A stretch of DNA of 40,240 nucleotides from Aquitalea sp. LB_tupeE (GTDB taxonomy: Bacteria; Pseudomonadota; Gammaproteobacteria; Burkholderiales; Chromobacteriaceae). The stretch spans positions 1 through 40,240 of the forward strand of contig NZ_JACAXB010000024.1 in assembly GCF_013391415.1 (NCBI RefSeq). The letters are read 5' to 3'. The notes beneath the pieces are model-generated. The model saw nothing but the letters and a program-made list of their open reading frames with translations, was not told the origin of the DNA and did not search any database. A program made the position numbers and the translations under genes. Of the stretch, positions 1 to 10,160 are shown piece by piece. Position 1 is the first letter of the stretch. Each line of letters begins with the position of its first letter.

Positions 1-91
1 GAAGAGCGGTATCGAGTGGTACTGAGTGGGGTGCAGAAACACCTGCTGCTACGTTGTGACGTCGGCAGAAGTGCAGGTGAGATGTGGATCA
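1..91. other. Left edge, probable tail of an upstream gene
   Basis: No gene can be named here. One + frame is open from the edge to a stop at 57-59 and another to a stop at 23-25; either could be the last codons of a gene lying to the left. A third frame stays open to about 134 but runs through the terminator hairpin at 94-117, so it is unlikely to be coding. The terminator points to a + strand gene ending just before it. Confidence 0.3.
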
Positions 92-118
92 ACAAGGGCT
101 GCTGCGGCAGCCCTTTTG
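92..118 (+). terminator. Rho-independent terminator of the upstream transcript
   Basis: A perfect 9-bp stem (AAGGGCTGC at 94-102 with GCAGCCCTT at 107-115) encloses a 4-nt loop and runs into a short T tract on the + strand. It separates an unseen left-hand gene from the gcv promoter region. Confidence 0.75.
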
Positions 119-232
119 TCATTCCTGATCAATAATGAATAAATTGTGACAAGAAATTATTCGTATTTTTTCGATTGCGAAAATAATGCAAAAACAACAG
201 GATAGATCACTTCGCGTGAAGATATTCTTGGC

Positions 233-261
233 TTGCCTTTGTCTTTATCTGCAACGATAAT
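233..261 (+). promoter_or_regulatory. Sigma-70-like promoter for the gcv transcript
   Basis: TTGCCT at 233-238 and GATAAT at 256-261 are separated by 17 bp. The predicted start near 268-270 falls just before the first glycine aptamer (about 271), which is the expected position. The AT-rich stretch at 130-200 upstream could act as an UP element or regulator site. Prediction from consensus only. Confidence 0.55.
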
Positions 262-270
262 CGCCCCCAT

Positions 271-470
271 CATGCAGGAGAGAGTGGCCAATCGCGGCCA
301 CCGCCGAAGGCGCAAGCGCACCCGCAATCGCTCAGGCAAAAGGACTGCATCATCGGATATCACGTATCTGCTTTACTCTGGAGAGTGCTGCCCGTAGAGG
401 CAGCCACCGAAGGGGCTAACGGCGGCTGAAAACGCCCGCCGGAAAATCTCAGGTGTCAGGACAGAGGGGT
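271..470 (+). ncRNA. Tandem glycine riboswitch (two aptamers)
   Basis: Two successive copies of the glycine-aptamer signature are visible. Aptamer 1 has GGAGAGAG at about 277-284, CCGAAGG at 303-309 and CTCAGGCAAAAGGAC at 331-345. Aptamer 2 has CTCTGGAGAG at 376-385, CCGAAGGGG at 407-415 and TCTCAGGTGTCAGGACAGAG at about 447-466. The closing stem of aptamer 2 can form between CTCTG (376-380) and CAGAG (462-466). Glycine riboswitches of this class usually activate gcv genes when glycine is abundant, and the position directly before gcvT fits. Confidence 0.92.
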
Positions 471-497
471 GTTGTACCAAGACAGGCAAAACACCCC
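466..497 (+). promoter_or_regulatory. Probable expression-platform hairpin of the glycine riboswitch
   Basis: GGGGTGTT (466-473) pairs perfectly with AACACCCC (490-497). The stem starts on the last base of the aptamer-2 closing stem and ends seven bases before the gcvT ribosome-binding site (AAGGA, 504-508). Only a short CTTT follows, so it is not a convincing terminator. Stacking on or competition with the aptamer stem, affecting access to the binding site, is an inference. Confidence 0.45.
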
Positions 498-515
498 CTT
501 TGCAAGGACGCACAG

Positions 516-1604
516 ATGACGGCACCGAAACGTACCCCCCTGTTTGACGCTCATGTCGCCGCCGGCGCCAAGATGGTTGATTTCGCCGGTTGGGAAATGC
601 CCATCCATTACGGCTCCCAGCTTAAGGAACATGAGATCGTGCGCAGCGACGCCGGCATGTTCGATGTGTCCCACATGACCGTGATCGACATCACCGGCAG
701 CGATGCCAAAGCCTGGCTGCAACAGCTGATCGCCAACGACGTAGCCAAGCTGCCCTTCGAAGGCAAGGCCCTGTACTCCGGCATGCTGACCGAAGACGGC
801 ACCGTGGTGGACGACCTGATTGTCTACCTGACTTCTTATGGCTACCGCATGGTGGTGAATGCCGGTACCACTGATAAAGACCTGGCCTGGATGGATAGCC
901 ACAAGGCTGGTTTCGATGTCTCCCTCAATGTCCGTCGCGACCTGGCCATGCTGGCCGTGCAAGGCCCCAATGCCATTGCCAAGGTCTGTGCGTTCAAGCC
1001 GCAACTGGCCGACGCCATTCAATCACTCAAGGTATTCCAGGGCTTGCCTGCAGGCGACTGGTTCTTTGCCCGAACCGGCTACACCGGTGAAGACGGTCTG
1101 GAAATCATGATTCCGGCCGGTGAAGCCATCAACTTCTTCAATGAACTCGTTGCCGCTGGCGTAGCCCCCATTGGCCTGGGCGCGCGTGACACCCTACGTC
1201 TGGAAGCCGGCATGAATCTGTACGGCCACGACATGGACGAAACCGTGTCCCCGCTGCAGGCCGGCATGGGCTGGACCATTGCCTGGGAACCGGCCAGCCG
1301 TGACTTCATCGGCCGCAAGGCACTGGAAGCCCAAAAGGCCGCCGGTGTGCCGATGAAGCAGGTGGGCCTGGTGCTGGAAGGCCGTGGCGTGCTGCGTGAA
1401 GGCCAGAAAGTGGTAGTGGAAGGCGTGGGTGATGGCATCATCACCAGCGGCACCTTCTCGCCCACCCTCAAGCACTCCATCGCTATCGCCCGTGTACCGG
1501 CAGCAACCGGTGCCGACGCACAGGTGGATTTGCGTGGTACGCTCACCGCTGTCCGCGTGGTGAAGATGCCGTTCGTGCGCAACGGCAAGAAAGTTTTCGA
1601 ATAA
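516..1604 (+). CDS. gcvT: Aminomethyltransferase, glycine cleavage T protein
   Basis: GcvT takes the aminomethyl group from lipoylated GcvH, releases ammonia and passes the one-carbon unit to tetrahydrofolate as 5,10-methylene-THF, in the cytoplasm. The 363-residue product has the family's usual length. It carries the folate-domain signatures FAGWEMPI (about 23-30), GMFDVSH (47-53), VVDDLIVY with the conserved Asp pair at 99-100, [11 protein letters not shown] (187-197) and [19 protein letters not shown] (222-240), plus the C-terminal GcvT barrel. The ATG at 516 is preferred because AAGGA at 504-508 is well placed. An upstream in-frame start at 453 would lie inside the riboswitch. It is first in the gcvT-gcvH-gcvP cluster and under the glycine riboswitch. 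Confidence 0.96.
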   Translation: MTAPKRTPLFDAHVAAGAKMVDFAGWEMPIHYGSQLKEHEIVRSDAGMFDVSHMTVIDITGSDAKAWLQQLIANDVAKLPFEGKALYSGMLTEDGTVVDDLIVYLTSYGYRMVVNAGTTDKDLAWMDSHKAGFDVSLNVRRDLAMLAVQGPNAIAKVCAFKPQLADAIQSLKVFQGLPAGDWFFARTGYTGEDGLEIMIPAGEAINFFNELVAAGVAPIGLGARDTLRLEAGMNLYGHDMDETVSPLQAGMGWTIAWEPASRDFIGRKALEAQKAAGVPMKQVGLVLEGRGVLREGQKVVVEGVGDGIITSGTFSPTLKHSIAIARVPAATGADAQVDLRGTLTAVRVVKMPFVRNGKKVFE

Positions 1605-1696
1605 CTGCGAGCCGGAATGCAGCAAGCCAGCCCTTGGCGCTGGCTAGCTGTTTCCCGCTCCCGTAACGGTTCAACCAATCCGAGGAGATTCAATCC

Positions 1697-2083
1697 ATGA
1701 GCAATATCCCTGCCGAACTGAAATACGTTGCCAGCCACGAATGGCTGCGTCTGGAAGCTGACGGTTCCGTCACCGTGGGCATTACCGAACATGCACAAGA
1801 GCTGCTGGGCGACATCGTGTTCGTCGAGCTGCCGAAAGTGGGTGCTAACCTGGCTGCTGAAGAGCAAGCCGGCGTGGTGGAATCGGTAAAAGCCGCTTCC
1901 GACGTATACGCCCCGATCGCCGGTGAAGTGCTGGAAGTGAACGCCGAACTGGAAGCCGCTCCCGAGCTGGCCAACAGCGAGCCCTATGGCGCTGGCTGGT
2001 TCTTCAAGATCAAGCCGGCCAATGCCGCAGATCTGGACAGCCTGCTGGATGCCGCTGGCTACGCCAAGGAAATCGGCGCCTGA
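1697..2083 (+). CDS. gcvH: Glycine cleavage system H protein
   Basis: This is the lipoyl carrier that shuttles the methylamine group from GcvP to GcvT and is reoxidised by dihydrolipoamide dehydrogenase (not in this window). The 128-residue length is normal. The lipoylation site is plain: Lys65 in ESVKA (62-66), within the biotinyl/lipoyl fold. The start ATG follows AGGAG at about 1682-1686. It lies 92 bp after gcvT, and the spacer holds only a 7-bp hairpin (1625-1645) without a T tract, so read-through from gcvT is likely. A strong terminator follows at 2095-2130. Confidence 0.97.
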   Translation: MSNIPAELKYVASHEWLRLEADGSVTVGITEHAQELLGDIVFVELPKVGANLAAEEQAGVVESVKAASDVYAPIAGEVLEVNAELEAAPELANSEPYGAGWFFKIKPANAADLDSLLDAAGYAKEIGA

Positions 2084-2094
2084 TTGCACGTTGT

Positions 2095-2130
2095 AAAAGC
2101 CTCGTGATGCTGACCATCGCGGGGCTTTTT
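2095..2130 (+). terminator. Terminator after gcvH
   Basis: A stem of about 13 bp (AAAAGCC...GATG paired with CATC...GGGGCTTTT) ends in a T5 run at 2126-2130. It would at least attenuate transcription between gcvH and gcvP, so gcvP expression may depend partly on read-through or its own promoter. Confidence 0.8.
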
Positions 2131-2138
2131 CAGTTTCA

Positions 2139-2212
2139 GAGCCTGTTCAGAATCAGCCAGCTTGGCAAAACGTCTTGCTCCCGCTTGCGGGATTTTGAAC
2201 AGATTCTCAGGC
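2139..2212 (+). repeat. Imperfect inverted repeat with alternative pairings before gcvP
   Basis: CTGTTCAGAATC (2143-2154) can pair with GATTTTGAACAG (2191-2202; 11 of 12 Watson-Crick, one G:U). Alternatively GCCTG (2141-2145) plus AGAATC (2149-2154) can pair with GATTCT (2202-2207) plus CAGGC (2208-2212). Two small hairpins fit inside: GCCA/TGGC at 2156-2166 and CCCGC/GCGGG at 2180-2191. It could be a leader RNA structure or a degenerate intergenic repeat; no further copy was noticed in the window. Confidence 0.4.
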
Positions 2213-2239
2213 ACAGCTCTTCATTACCGGACACCCACC

Positions 2240-5092
<2,853 letters not shown>

Positions 5093-5138
5093 GCCAGCCG
5101 GGCCTCTGTGTGGCCTGTCGCATGCGCTGAGAGCATAA

Positions 5139-5164
5139 GCCCCCGTTTTTACGGGGGTTTTTTT
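5139..5164 (+). terminator. Terminator after gcvP
   Basis: CCCCCG (5140-5145), a TTTTTA loop region and CGGGGG (5152-5157) are followed by seven T residues, a textbook intrinsic terminator 48 bp past the gcvP stop. The stretch 5165-5300 behind it is AT-rich near its end and probably holds the promoter of the next gene (TAGAAT at 5303-5308 is a candidate -10). Confidence 0.9.
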
Positions 5165-5391
5165 GTGCTGCGACCGAGCTTGACTGCCAGGTAGTCCGCG
5201 CGAAACGGCCTGGTCTGAAGCCCATGCTGCTTAAATGATGGGCAGGCGTTAACGAAATGAGATTTATTTTAAGTTTATGGTTTAAAAAAACCGGATGATT
5301 GCTAGAATGGGTCTCTTATTCATTGCACATGGCACAAACTTGGTTGTCATGGCTTTACCATTCAGGATGCAAGAGTAGGTTGGAACGCGAT

Positions 5392-7422
5392 ATGCCGCAC
5401 GATGGAGTACCGTTTCCCGAGGAAACCATGGCGCGCTTTGCCTTGCTCGACAGGCTGCGCCATCCGGTATGGGTATTCGATATTGATGCCCGGCGTGTGT
5501 ATTGGGCCAATACCCCTGCCTTGCAGGTATGGGAGGCGGTCAGTCTGAACGAGTTGTGCAGCCGGGACATGGGGCTGGACATGTCCGACTCCGTGGTGCG
5601 TCGTTTGCAGCAGTATCAGAGTGATTTCATCAGCCATGACATGATGTTTTCCGAAACCTGGACACTCTATCCCAACGGCAATCCGCATAACTTGCAGGTG
5701 GTGTGCAGTGGCCTGTTCCATCAGGGGCGCATGCTGATGTTGTGCGAGGTGCTGGGCGAACTGCAGGCTGATCCGGAAGACCTGCGTAGTGCGCAAGCCC
5801 TGTTGCATTCGCCGGTGTTCATCACCCTCTACCAGGCGGATGGCAAGGCCTTGTATCGCAATCCCAGTGCGCGCGAACAAGTGCTGGACCCGGCAGAGTG
5901 CTGGCAGACCCGATTTGTTGATCCTTCCGATCTGGCTGCGCTGCAGCAACAGCTGCAAGAGCATGGCAAGGGCCGGCTGGTGGCCAAGGTACTGACCCGT
6001 CAGGGCGAGCGCTGGCATGAGGTGTCGGCACATCATTGCCGCGATGCGGCATCCGGCCAGCCGGCAGTGCTGGTGAGCGAAATGGATGTGAGCGAGCTGA
6101 AAGAGGCCGAGGCCCGCGCCAGTTATCTGGCCATGCACGACATCCTCACCGGTCTGCCCAATCGCAATTTTGTCCAGCAGCATTACCCCGCCTTGCTGCA
6201 ACAAGCCCGCGCGCAAAACCTGGAAGTGGCCCTGTTGTGCATCGACCTGGACCGTTTCAAGAACATCAATGACAGCCTGGGTCATGGCTTTGGCGACTTG
6301 CTGCTGGTGCAGATGAGCGAGCGCCTGAAACAACTGCTCTCCCCCGGCCAGCAACTGGCGCGCCAGGGCGGGGACGAATTCCTGCTGATGCTGTGCGCAC
6401 CTCAGGTCAAGGAGACCGCCGCCAGCCTGGCCGCCTCCATCGTGGAAAGCCTGGGTCGCCCCTTGTGGCTGCACGGGCAGGAAGTCCAGCTGACCGCTTC
6501 GGTGGGCATCAGTCTGGGGTCCGACGGGGCTGAGGATGTACAAAGCCATATGCGCCATGCCGACCTGGCCATGTACAGCGCCAAGGAAGCCGGGCGCAAT
6601 GGCATCCAGTTTTACGACGAATCCATGGATGCGCGCGCCCGGTCGCGTCTGGCGCTGGAGTACGAAATCCGTCGAGGCCTGGAAAATGGTGAATTTGAAG
6701 CCTTCTACCAGCCACGGGTGGATTGCTTCAGTGGCCATATTGTTGGTGCCGAGGCGCTGGCGCGCTGGCGCCATCCCGAGCGTGGCCTGGTGTTTCCCGA
6801 CAGTTTCATCCCCGCCTGTGAGGAAAGCGGCCTGATTCGCGAGCTGGACCGGCAAATCCTGGCACAAGTAGCCACCCAGCTGGCGCGCTGGCAGCGGCAG
6901 GGCCGGAACTTGCAGGTGTCAGTCAACCTTTCGGCCAGCCAGTTTGCCGACCCGGAACTGCCCGCTAGCTTGCAGCAGATTCTGCAGCAAAGCGGCTGCC
7001 CGGCCGCCTGCATCGAGCTGGAAATCACCGAGTCGCTGCTACTGGCGCACGACCCGCACACCATGAAGACGCTGGCCGCCTTGCGGGCCATGGGGTTTGC
7101 CATTGCCATCGACGACTTCGGTACCGGCTATTCCAACCTGGCGTATCTGCAAAACTATCCGCTCAACACCCTCAAGATTGATCGCTCCTTCATTTCCGGC
7201 CTGCCGCAAAGTTCCGCCATTCCCGAGCTGATTACCAGCCTGTGTCGCATCCTGAAGCTGGCCATGGTGGCCGAAGGGGTGGAAACCCACGCCCAGCTGG
7301 ACTGGCTGCGCGAGCAGGGCTGCCAGCAATACCAGGGCTATCTGTGCAGTCGCCCGCTGTCTTTAGGCCACTTCAACGAACTGCTGGAGCATGGCGAAGA
7401 GCCACCGCGACGCGCAGTCTGA
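5392..7422 (+). CDS. PAS-GGDEF-EAL c-di-GMP signalling protein
   Basis: This is a cytoplasmic bifunctional-type protein with diguanylate cyclase and c-di-GMP phosphodiesterase domains. PAS-like sensor segments occupy roughly residues 15-245 and there is no membrane segment. GGDEF is intact at 326-330. The position that normally holds the RxxD inhibitory site, five residues before GGDEF, reads SPGQ, so product inhibition through that site is absent. EAL is intact at 454-456, with LEITE, the DDFGTG pair (574-575), LKID, AEGVET and the QGY tail all present, so phosphodiesterase activity is expected. Start choice is uncertain: ATG 5392 or ATG 5428, the latter with GAGGA at 5419-5423; ATG 5329 and TTG 5301-5299 are weaker. 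The gene stands alone, so its signal input is unknown. Confidence 0.88.
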   Translation: MPHDGVPFPEETMARFALLDRLRHPVWVFDIDARRVYWANTPALQVWEAVSLNELCSRDMGLDMSDSVVRRLQQYQSDFISHDMMFSETWTLYPNGNPHNLQVVCSGLFHQGRMLMLCEVLGELQADPEDLRSAQALLHSPVFITLYQADGKALYRNPSAREQVLDPAECWQTRFVDPSDLAALQQQLQEHGKGRLVAKVLTRQGERWHEVSAHHCRDAASGQPAVLVSEMDVSELKEAEARASYLAMHDILTGLPNRNFVQQHYPALLQQARAQNLEVALLCIDLDRFKNINDSLGHGFGDLLLVQMSERLKQLLSPGQQLARQGGDEFLLMLCAPQVKETAASLAASIVESLGRPLWLHGQEVQLTASVGISLGSDGAEDVQSHMRHADLAMYSAKEAGRNGIQFYDESMDARARSRLALEYEIRRGLENGEFEAFYQPRVDCFSGHIVGAEALARWRHPERGLVFPDSFIPACEESGLIRELDRQILAQVATQLARWQRQGRNLQVSVNLSASQFADPELPASLQQILQQSGCPAACIELEITESLLLAHDPHTMKTLAALRAMGFAIAIDDFGTGYSNLAYLQNYPLNTLKIDRSFISGLPQSSAIPELITSLCRILKLAMVAEGVETHAQLDWLREQGCQQYQGYLCSRPLSLGHFNELLEHGEEPPRRAV

Positions 7423-7528
7423 ATAAGCTTAGCGGGAATGCGTCATTCAAATTTGCCGCGTCTTCCCTTAAGCTGATGTCCAGCCGGGGCCCCGCATGAT
7501 GACGGCATTCCCCCGCACGGAGACCAAG

Positions 7529-9112
7529 ATGAACCTACGCACCCTGTTACCAGCCCTGATGCTGGCCAGCCCCTTGGCGCTGGCTGCGAAACCACTGACT
7601 GTCTGTACCGATGCCAATCCGGAAGGTTTTGACGTGGTGCAGTACAACTCGCTGGTGACCACCAATGCCTCGGCCGATGTGCTGATGAACCGGCTGGTGG
7701 AATACGATGCGTCCGCTCACAAATTGCAGCCGGGCCTGGCTAGCAGCTGGCAGGTCAGCGCCGATGGCCTCAGCTACACTTTCAAGCTGCGTCCGGGCGT
7801 GGCCTTCCACAGTACCGATTACTTCAAGCCCAGCCGCAAGCTCAATGCCGATGATGTGGTATTCAGCTTCGAGCGCATGCTCAACCCGGAACACCCCTGG
7901 TACAAGACCGCGGCCAATGGCTATCCGCATGCCCAGTCCATGCAGCTGCCCAAGCTGATCAAGTCGGTCAGCAAGGTGGACGACAACACCGTACGTTTTG
8001 AGCTGAACTATCCTGAGTCCACCTTCCTGTCCACGCTGAGCATGGGCTTTGCCTCCATTTACTCTGCCGAATATGCCGCGCAGTTGCAGGCTGCCGGCAA
8101 GCAGGCCGAACTCAACAGCAAACCCATCGGCACCGGTCCCTTCGTGTTCCGTAGCTTCCAGAAGGACAACGTGGTGCGTTATCAGCCGAACCTGGCTTAC
8201 TGGGGGGGCAAACCCAAGGTATCGGCACTGATCTACGCCATCACGCCGGATGCCACCGTACGGGTGCAAAAGCTGAAGGCAGGGGAGTGCCAGCTGGCCT
8301 TGTCGGCCAAGCCGCAAGACGTGCTGGCAGTGCAGGGCGACAGCAAGATCCGCGTGCTGTCCACGCCAGCCTTCATGACTGCCTTTGTCGCCATCAACAG
8401 CCAGCACAAGCCTTTTGACAATGCGCTGGTTCGGCAGGCAGTCAACCTGGCTTTCGACAAGAACACCTATCTGAAAACCGTGTTCGACGGTACCGCCACC
8501 GCCGCCACGCTGCCTTACCCGCCCAATACCTGGAGCTACAACAAGAGCGTCAAACCCTATCCGCAAGACCTGAGCCGCGCGAAAAAGCTGCTGGCCCAGG
8601 CTGGCTACCCCAACGGCTTTGACACCACGCTATGGGTCCGCCCCAGCGGCAGTACGCTTAATCCCAATCCCAAGGCCGGGGCCGAGCTGTTGCAGGCCGA
8701 TCTGGCCAAGGCGGGCATTCGTGCCCAGATCAAGGTGATCGAGTGGGGCGAGCTGATCAAGCGCGGCAAGGCTGGCGAGCACGACTTGCTGTTCATGGGC
8801 TGGGCCGGGGATAACGGCGACCCGGACAACTTCCTCACTCCGCAGTTCTCCTGCGCAGCGGTACAGTCCGGCACCAACTTTGCCCGCTATTGCGACCCGA
8901 AGCTGGACAAGCTGATTAGCGATGGCAAGAAAACCAGTGACTTTGCCCAGCGCAGCAAGCTGTACCTGCAAGCACAAAAGCTGATCAGCGATCAGGCCTT
9001 GTGGCTGCCGCTGGCCCACCCCACAGCCTATGTGCTGGAGCGCAAGGAGGTGAGTGGTTATGCCGCCAACCCGTTTGGCCGCGTCAACTTTGCCACGGTG
9101 AATGTGCAGTAA
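7529..9112 (+). CDS. dppA: Periplasmic dipeptide-binding protein, DppA-like (SBP family 5)
   Basis: This is a solute-binding subunit of a peptide ABC importer. The 528-residue product starts with a Sec signal peptide (residues 1 to about 19, cleavage after LALAA), then the family-5 binding fold. Segments that closely resemble E. coli DppA include EGFD, NRLVEYD, LNADDVVFSFER, NPIGTGPF-type PIGTGPFVF, ITPDATVR, GWAGDNGDPDNF and a FSCAA cysteine that can pair with the early VCTD cysteine. ATG 7529 is chosen because GGAGA at 7519-7523 precedes it and the signal peptide begins there; an in-frame ATG at 7496 lacks this. No permease or ATPase genes are adjacent, so it is an orphan that must use a transporter encoded elsewhere. 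Dipeptide, oligopeptide or heme-related substrate cannot be decided. Confidence 0.9.
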   Translation: MNLRTLLPALMLASPLALAAKPLTVCTDANPEGFDVVQYNSLVTTNASADVLMNRLVEYDASAHKLQPGLASSWQVSADGLSYTFKLRPGVAFHSTDYFKPSRKLNADDVVFSFERMLNPEHPWYKTAANGYPHAQSMQLPKLIKSVSKVDDNTVRFELNYPESTFLSTLSMGFASIYSAEYAAQLQAAGKQAELNSKPIGTGPFVFRSFQKDNVVRYQPNLAYWGGKPKVSALIYAITPDATVRVQKLKAGECQLALSAKPQDVLAVQGDSKIRVLSTPAFMTAFVAINSQHKPFDNALVRQAVNLAFDKNTYLKTVFDGTATAATLPYPPNTWSYNKSVKPYPQDLSRAKKLLAQAGYPNGFDTTLWVRPSGSTLNPNPKAGAELLQADLAKAGIRAQIKVIEWGELIKRGKAGEHDLLFMGWAGDNGDPDNFLTPQFSCAAVQSGTNFARYCDPKLDKLISDGKKTSDFAQRSKLYLQAQKLISDQALWLPLAHPTAYVLERKEVSGYAANPFGRVNFATVNVQ

Positions 9113-9140
9113 GCCGCCCATCCGACACAGCTGTTCATCC

Positions 9141-9179
9141 CGATGCAAAAAGGCAGCCTTGTGCTGCCTTTTTGCATCG
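9141..9179 (+). terminator. Long perfect hairpin terminator after dppA
   Basis: A 17-bp perfect stem (9141-9157 with 9163-9179) and a CTTGT loop sit 29 bp past the dppA stop. The stem contains A5 on one side and T5 on the other, so the GC core AGGCAGC/GCTGCCT with T5 works as an intrinsic terminator in both directions. Confidence 0.9.
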
Positions 9180-9269
9180 CCAACCGGCCGGTCATGGCAA
9201 TCGCTGTGCCGGTCGGGACGGCTTGCGGTATCATGCACGGGTGTTTGTCGATCACAGACGCAGCGGGTG

Positions 9270-9289
9270 CCGGGAACAGTCTGTCCCGG
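9270..9289. promoter_or_regulatory. Near-perfect palindrome upstream of the TetR gene, candidate operator
   Basis: CCGGGAACAGTCTGTCCCGG reads almost the same on both strands (one unpaired A). It lies 27 bp before the regulator's start codon. TetR-family regulators often bind palindromes in their own promoters, so autoregulation is plausible; an RNA hairpin is the alternative. Confidence 0.35.
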
Positions 9290-9316
9290 GGTTCCGCGCA
9301 CCGGGAAGAACCTGCC

Positions 9317-9994
9317 ATGAGCCGTAAAGAAAGCAAAAGTCCAACCTTTGACCGCATTGTTGAAGCCAGCCTGCAGCTGTTCAACCAGCAGGGCGAGCGT
9401 AGCGTCACTACCAACCACATTGCGCGCTATCTGAATATCAGCACCGGCAATCTGTACTACCACTTTGCCTGCAAGGAAGACATCATCAACGAGCTGTACC
9501 GGCGCTACTCCAAGGGTATGGCGGATTATCTCAATGCCGCGGGCGAATTGAGCGTGACTGCCTCGGTGGAGGGGCTGGTGTCCTTGCTGGAAAAAGTACT
9601 GCGTCATTTGTGGACCTTCCGTTTCATTCCGCAAAGCATTTCCAGCCTGTTTTCGGTCAACCAGTCCTTGCAGGAAAGCTACAGCAAGATCGAAGCCGGG
9701 CTGATCAGCCGTGGTGTGGAAAAACTGTTTTTCAAGCTGCGCGACCAGGGCATGCTGGAAGGCGATGACGTGCAGATCGGCTTTCTCGCACGTAATTTCC
9801 AGCTGTTGCAAACCGGCTGGATTGCTCGTCCCGACATTGCCAAATGTCCGCAGGAAGCACAGACCGTGGCACGCGAGGGCTGTCTGAGCCTGCTGTATTT
9901 CCTGGCACCCTATGTGTCCAGTCGTTTCCGTCAGCCTTTCCAGCGTGTGCTGGCCGGCATGGCCCCGGGGCCGGGGGCCATCCCGGCCATCTGA
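9317..9994 (+). CDS. TetR/AcrR-family transcriptional regulator
   Basis: A 225-residue one-component repressor. The N-terminal helix-turn-helix lies at about residues 12-58, with the family hallmarks FNQQGERSVTTNHIA, ISTGNLYYHF and KEDIINELY. The C-terminal ligand/dimerisation domain (about 70-215) has no recognisable ligand signature. ATG 9317 follows GGAAGA at about 9303-9308. A longer in-frame reading from 9143 would run through the dppA terminator and the palindrome and is rejected. The gene is flanked by terminators (9141-9179 and 10011-10050), so it is probably monocistronic. Its targets are unknown: dppA upstream and metY downstream are both candidates only by proximity. Confidence 0.9.
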   Translation: MSRKESKSPTFDRIVEASLQLFNQQGERSVTTNHIARYLNISTGNLYYHFACKEDIINELYRRYSKGMADYLNAAGELSVTASVEGLVSLLEKVLRHLWTFRFIPQSISSLFSVNQSLQESYSKIEAGLISRGVEKLFFKLRDQGMLEGDDVQIGFLARNFQLLQTGWIARPDIAKCPQEAQTVAREGCLSLLYFLAPYVSSRFRQPFQRVLAGMAPGPGAIPAI

Positions 9995-10010
9995 ACCCGT
10001 CTTTTGCTGA

Positions 10011-10050
10011 CACTGTGCATGGCCAGTCCTTGACTGGCCATGTGTCATTT
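10011..10050 (+). terminator. Terminator after the TetR gene
   Basis: ATGGCCAGTC (10019-10028) and GACTGGCCAT (10032-10041) form a perfect 10-bp stem around a 3-nt loop, extended by a few weaker pairs, and end near ATTTT. Confidence 0.75.
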
Positions 10051-10160
10051 TGCGTCGGAATTTTCATAAGCTTTGCAGGAAATCCGGCTTGGCTTCTTCC
10101 CCTGCTGACGGTATGGTTGGTGCGATATGCAACAGGCGTAAAGCCACAGGAGAGAAGAAG

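Noticed and set aside
1625-1645. Hairpin between gcvT and gcvH as terminator
   Set aside because: The stem is only 7 bp and no T tract follows, so it probably does not stop transcription.
8630-10048. Long antisense frame across dppA and the TetR gene
   Set aside because: It spans two well-supported + genes and a perfect terminator hairpin; composition is that of a shadow frame.
10051-10160. SAM riboswitch before metY
   Set aside because: Methionine genes often carry one, but no recognisable SAM aptamer pattern was seen in this 110-bp leader.
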